Part shown: piece after piece, positions 63,130 through 64,000 of the stretch | Layout of the letters: each line of letters begins with the position of its first letter | Position numbering within the stretch: the stretch's first letter is position 1 | From: Comamonas denitrificans | GTDB lineage: Bacteria > Pseudomonadota > Gammaproteobacteria > Burkholderiales > Burkholderiaceae_C | DNA length: 64,000 nt | NCBI RefSeq assembly: GCF_017368815.1 | Contig: NZ_JAFNME010000005.1 | Location: 79,639 to 143,638, forward strand | Direction: 5' to 3' | Position numbers and translations under genes: made by a program | Notes under the pieces: generated by a model | What the model saw: the letters and a program-made list of their open reading frames with translations, nothing else | Databases searched by the model: none | Told to the model about the DNA's origin: nothing

Positions 63130-63954
63130 ATGGCCGCTTTGCCACTGATCGTCACCCGGCCAGCACCCGATAACCAGCGCTGGGTGCATGCCCTGCGCAA
63201 CCTGGGCCACCGGGCCGAAAGCTTGCCGCTGATGGACATTGGCCCCAGCCGCAGTCCCCAGGCTGCTACTGCTTTAAAAGCAGCACTGGCACGAATGGAT
63301 GAGGTTGCGGGCGGTTATCGGGCCTTAATGTTTGTCAGCGTGAACGCAGTGCGCTATTTTTTTAGCCATCCCTTGGTGCTGGCTGCCGGCATTCACGCCC
63401 CCAGCATGGCCACCCGTTGCTGGTCACCCGGCCCTGGCACCAGCCAAGCCTTGCGTGAAGCGGGGGTGCCGCCCATACACATTGATGCCCCTGGCGCACA
63501 AGCGGCCCAGTTTGAATCGGAAACCCTGTGGGCTGTGGTTGCGCCCCAAGTGCAAGCGGGCGACCACGTGCTGATCGTGCGCGGGGCCGATGGGGGCGAT
63601 ACCACGGCCCCAGCCCAAGGCACAGGCCGCGCTTGGCTGGCGCAGCAGCTGCAAAACCAAGGCGCACACGCCATTTTTGCCCCGGTGTACGAGCGCCACG
63701 CCCCACGCCCCACCCCCGCTGTATATGCCCAGCTGCAGCGCTGGCAGCAGCAACCGGCCTGGTGGCTGTTTAGCAGCAGCGAATGCCTGGGGCATTTGGC
63801 CGATCTGGCCCCCCATTTGTCTTGGCAGGCGCACACCGCCCTGGCCACCCACCCCCGTATCGCCCAGCAGGCGCAGGCCCTGGGCTTTGGCCAGGTGCGC
63901 ACGGTACGTCCCACACTGGACGATGTTCATCGCTTTATACAATCGCAGTCATGA
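63130..63954 (+). CDS. hemD: Uroporphyrinogen-III synthase
   Basis: HemD cyclises hydroxymethylbilane to uroporphyrinogen III with inversion of ring D. The 274-residue protein is divergent, as the family is, but shows LIVTRPAPDNQRWVHALRNLGH at the start, MFVSVNAVRYFF, the VLIVRGADGG strand and the C-terminal LATHPRIAQQAQALGFGQVRTVRPT. It follows hemC by six bases and overlaps the next gene start (ATGA). A GCTGCTACTGCTTTAAAAGCAGC palindrome at 63263-63285 lies inside the coding region and looks like chance or a captured repeat arm. Confidence 0.92.
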   Translation: MAALPLIVTRPAPDNQRWVHALRNLGHRAESLPLMDIGPSRSPQAATALKAALARMDEVAGGYRALMFVSVNAVRYFFSHPLVLAAGIHAPSMATRCWSPGPGTSQALREAGVPPIHIDAPGAQAAQFESETLWAVVAPQVQAGDHVLIVRGADGGDTTAPAQGTGRAWLAQQLQNQGAHAIFAPVYERHAPRPTPAVYAQLQRWQQQPAWWLFSSSECLGHLADLAPHLSWQAHTALATHPRIAQQAQALGFGQVRTVRPTLDDVHRFIQSQS

Positions 63955-64000
63955 GTACTGACGGCCCCTCCATCCCCTCCCGCGCTGTGCCGTTTGAAAC
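63951..64000 (+). CDS. hemX: Start of a HemX-like gene (partial)
   Basis: An ATG at 63951 overlaps the hemD stop by four bases (ATGA) and opens a frame MSTDGPSIPSRAVPFE that runs off the right edge. Sixteen residues are too few to identify a family. Position directly after hemD in a betaproteobacterium makes HemX (uroporphyrinogen-III C-methyltransferase-like membrane protein) the best guess, and this rests on gene order alone. Confidence 0.5.
   Translation, partial: MSTDGPSIPSRAVPFE

Overview
The window looks like a chromosomal segment of a betaproteobacterium of the order Burkholderiales, most likely family Comamonadaceae (Acidovorax/Simplicispira/Rhodoferax-like). This rests on the high GC content, the gene order cdsA-uppS-frr-pyrH-tsf-rpsB, the hemC-hemD-hemX block beside ppc, the many signalling proteins, and a dispersed intergenic inverted repeat with AGCTGCTTGCGC-type arms. 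Assignment below family level is a guess.

Layout. 1-4.7 kb (minus strand): a translation and envelope block, rpsB, tsf, pyrH, frr, uppS and a cdsA cut by the window edge. 4.9-9.1 kb: amidase, the NAD(P)HX repair enzyme nnr, an 11-copy heptamer tandem repeat, and aroC. 9.2-13.2 kb: a PAS histidine kinase with a response regulator carrying GGDEF and EAL domains. 13.3-17.6 kb: ogt and cobO, then a Cache diguanylate cyclase in tight tandem with pnuC and a NadR-like kinase. 17.5-23.4 kb: a complete RND efflux operon. 23.5-28.3 kb: an SDR, a small unknown gene, gcvH, a hybrid histidine kinase and an RluA pseudouridine synthase. 28.6-33.6 kb: livKHMGF. 33.8-39.7 kb: a GGDEF/EAL protein, an SDR, and tgpA-mltB bracketed by two almost identical 162-bp inverted repeats.

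40.0-44.9 kb: an HD-GYP-like protein that has lost key catalytic residues, an Aer-like PAS receptor that lacks the normal chemoreceptor signalling tip, and an ordinary chemoreceptor. 45-50.2 kb: thiC with a TPP riboswitch, an acyl-CoA synthetase and a di-haem cytochrome c peroxidase. 50.5-59.1 kb: a signalling island made of an intact HD-GYP protein, a Cache histidine kinase, a remnant response regulator, cheZ, an HTH-receiver protein, a receiver-HPt protein, a Cache chemoreceptor with a CheR-type tail, and a diguanylate cyclase. 59.3-64 kb: ppc, then hemC, hemD and the start of hemX.

Most of the window is ordinary housekeeping. The candidates for something not yet described are: (1) the 40.0-43.1 kb pair, a degenerate HD-GYP plus a tip-less Aer-type receptor behind a possible FNR box, which could be a redox-signalling unit that does not use CheA; (2) the divergent kinase/cheZ/HTH-receiver/receiver-HPt locus at 51.8-55.8 kb, where a response regulator has decayed; (3) the inverted-repeat pair around tgpA-mltB together with the hairpin repeat families in the intergenic gaps. 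Function calls rest on motif recognition by eye. No database search was run.
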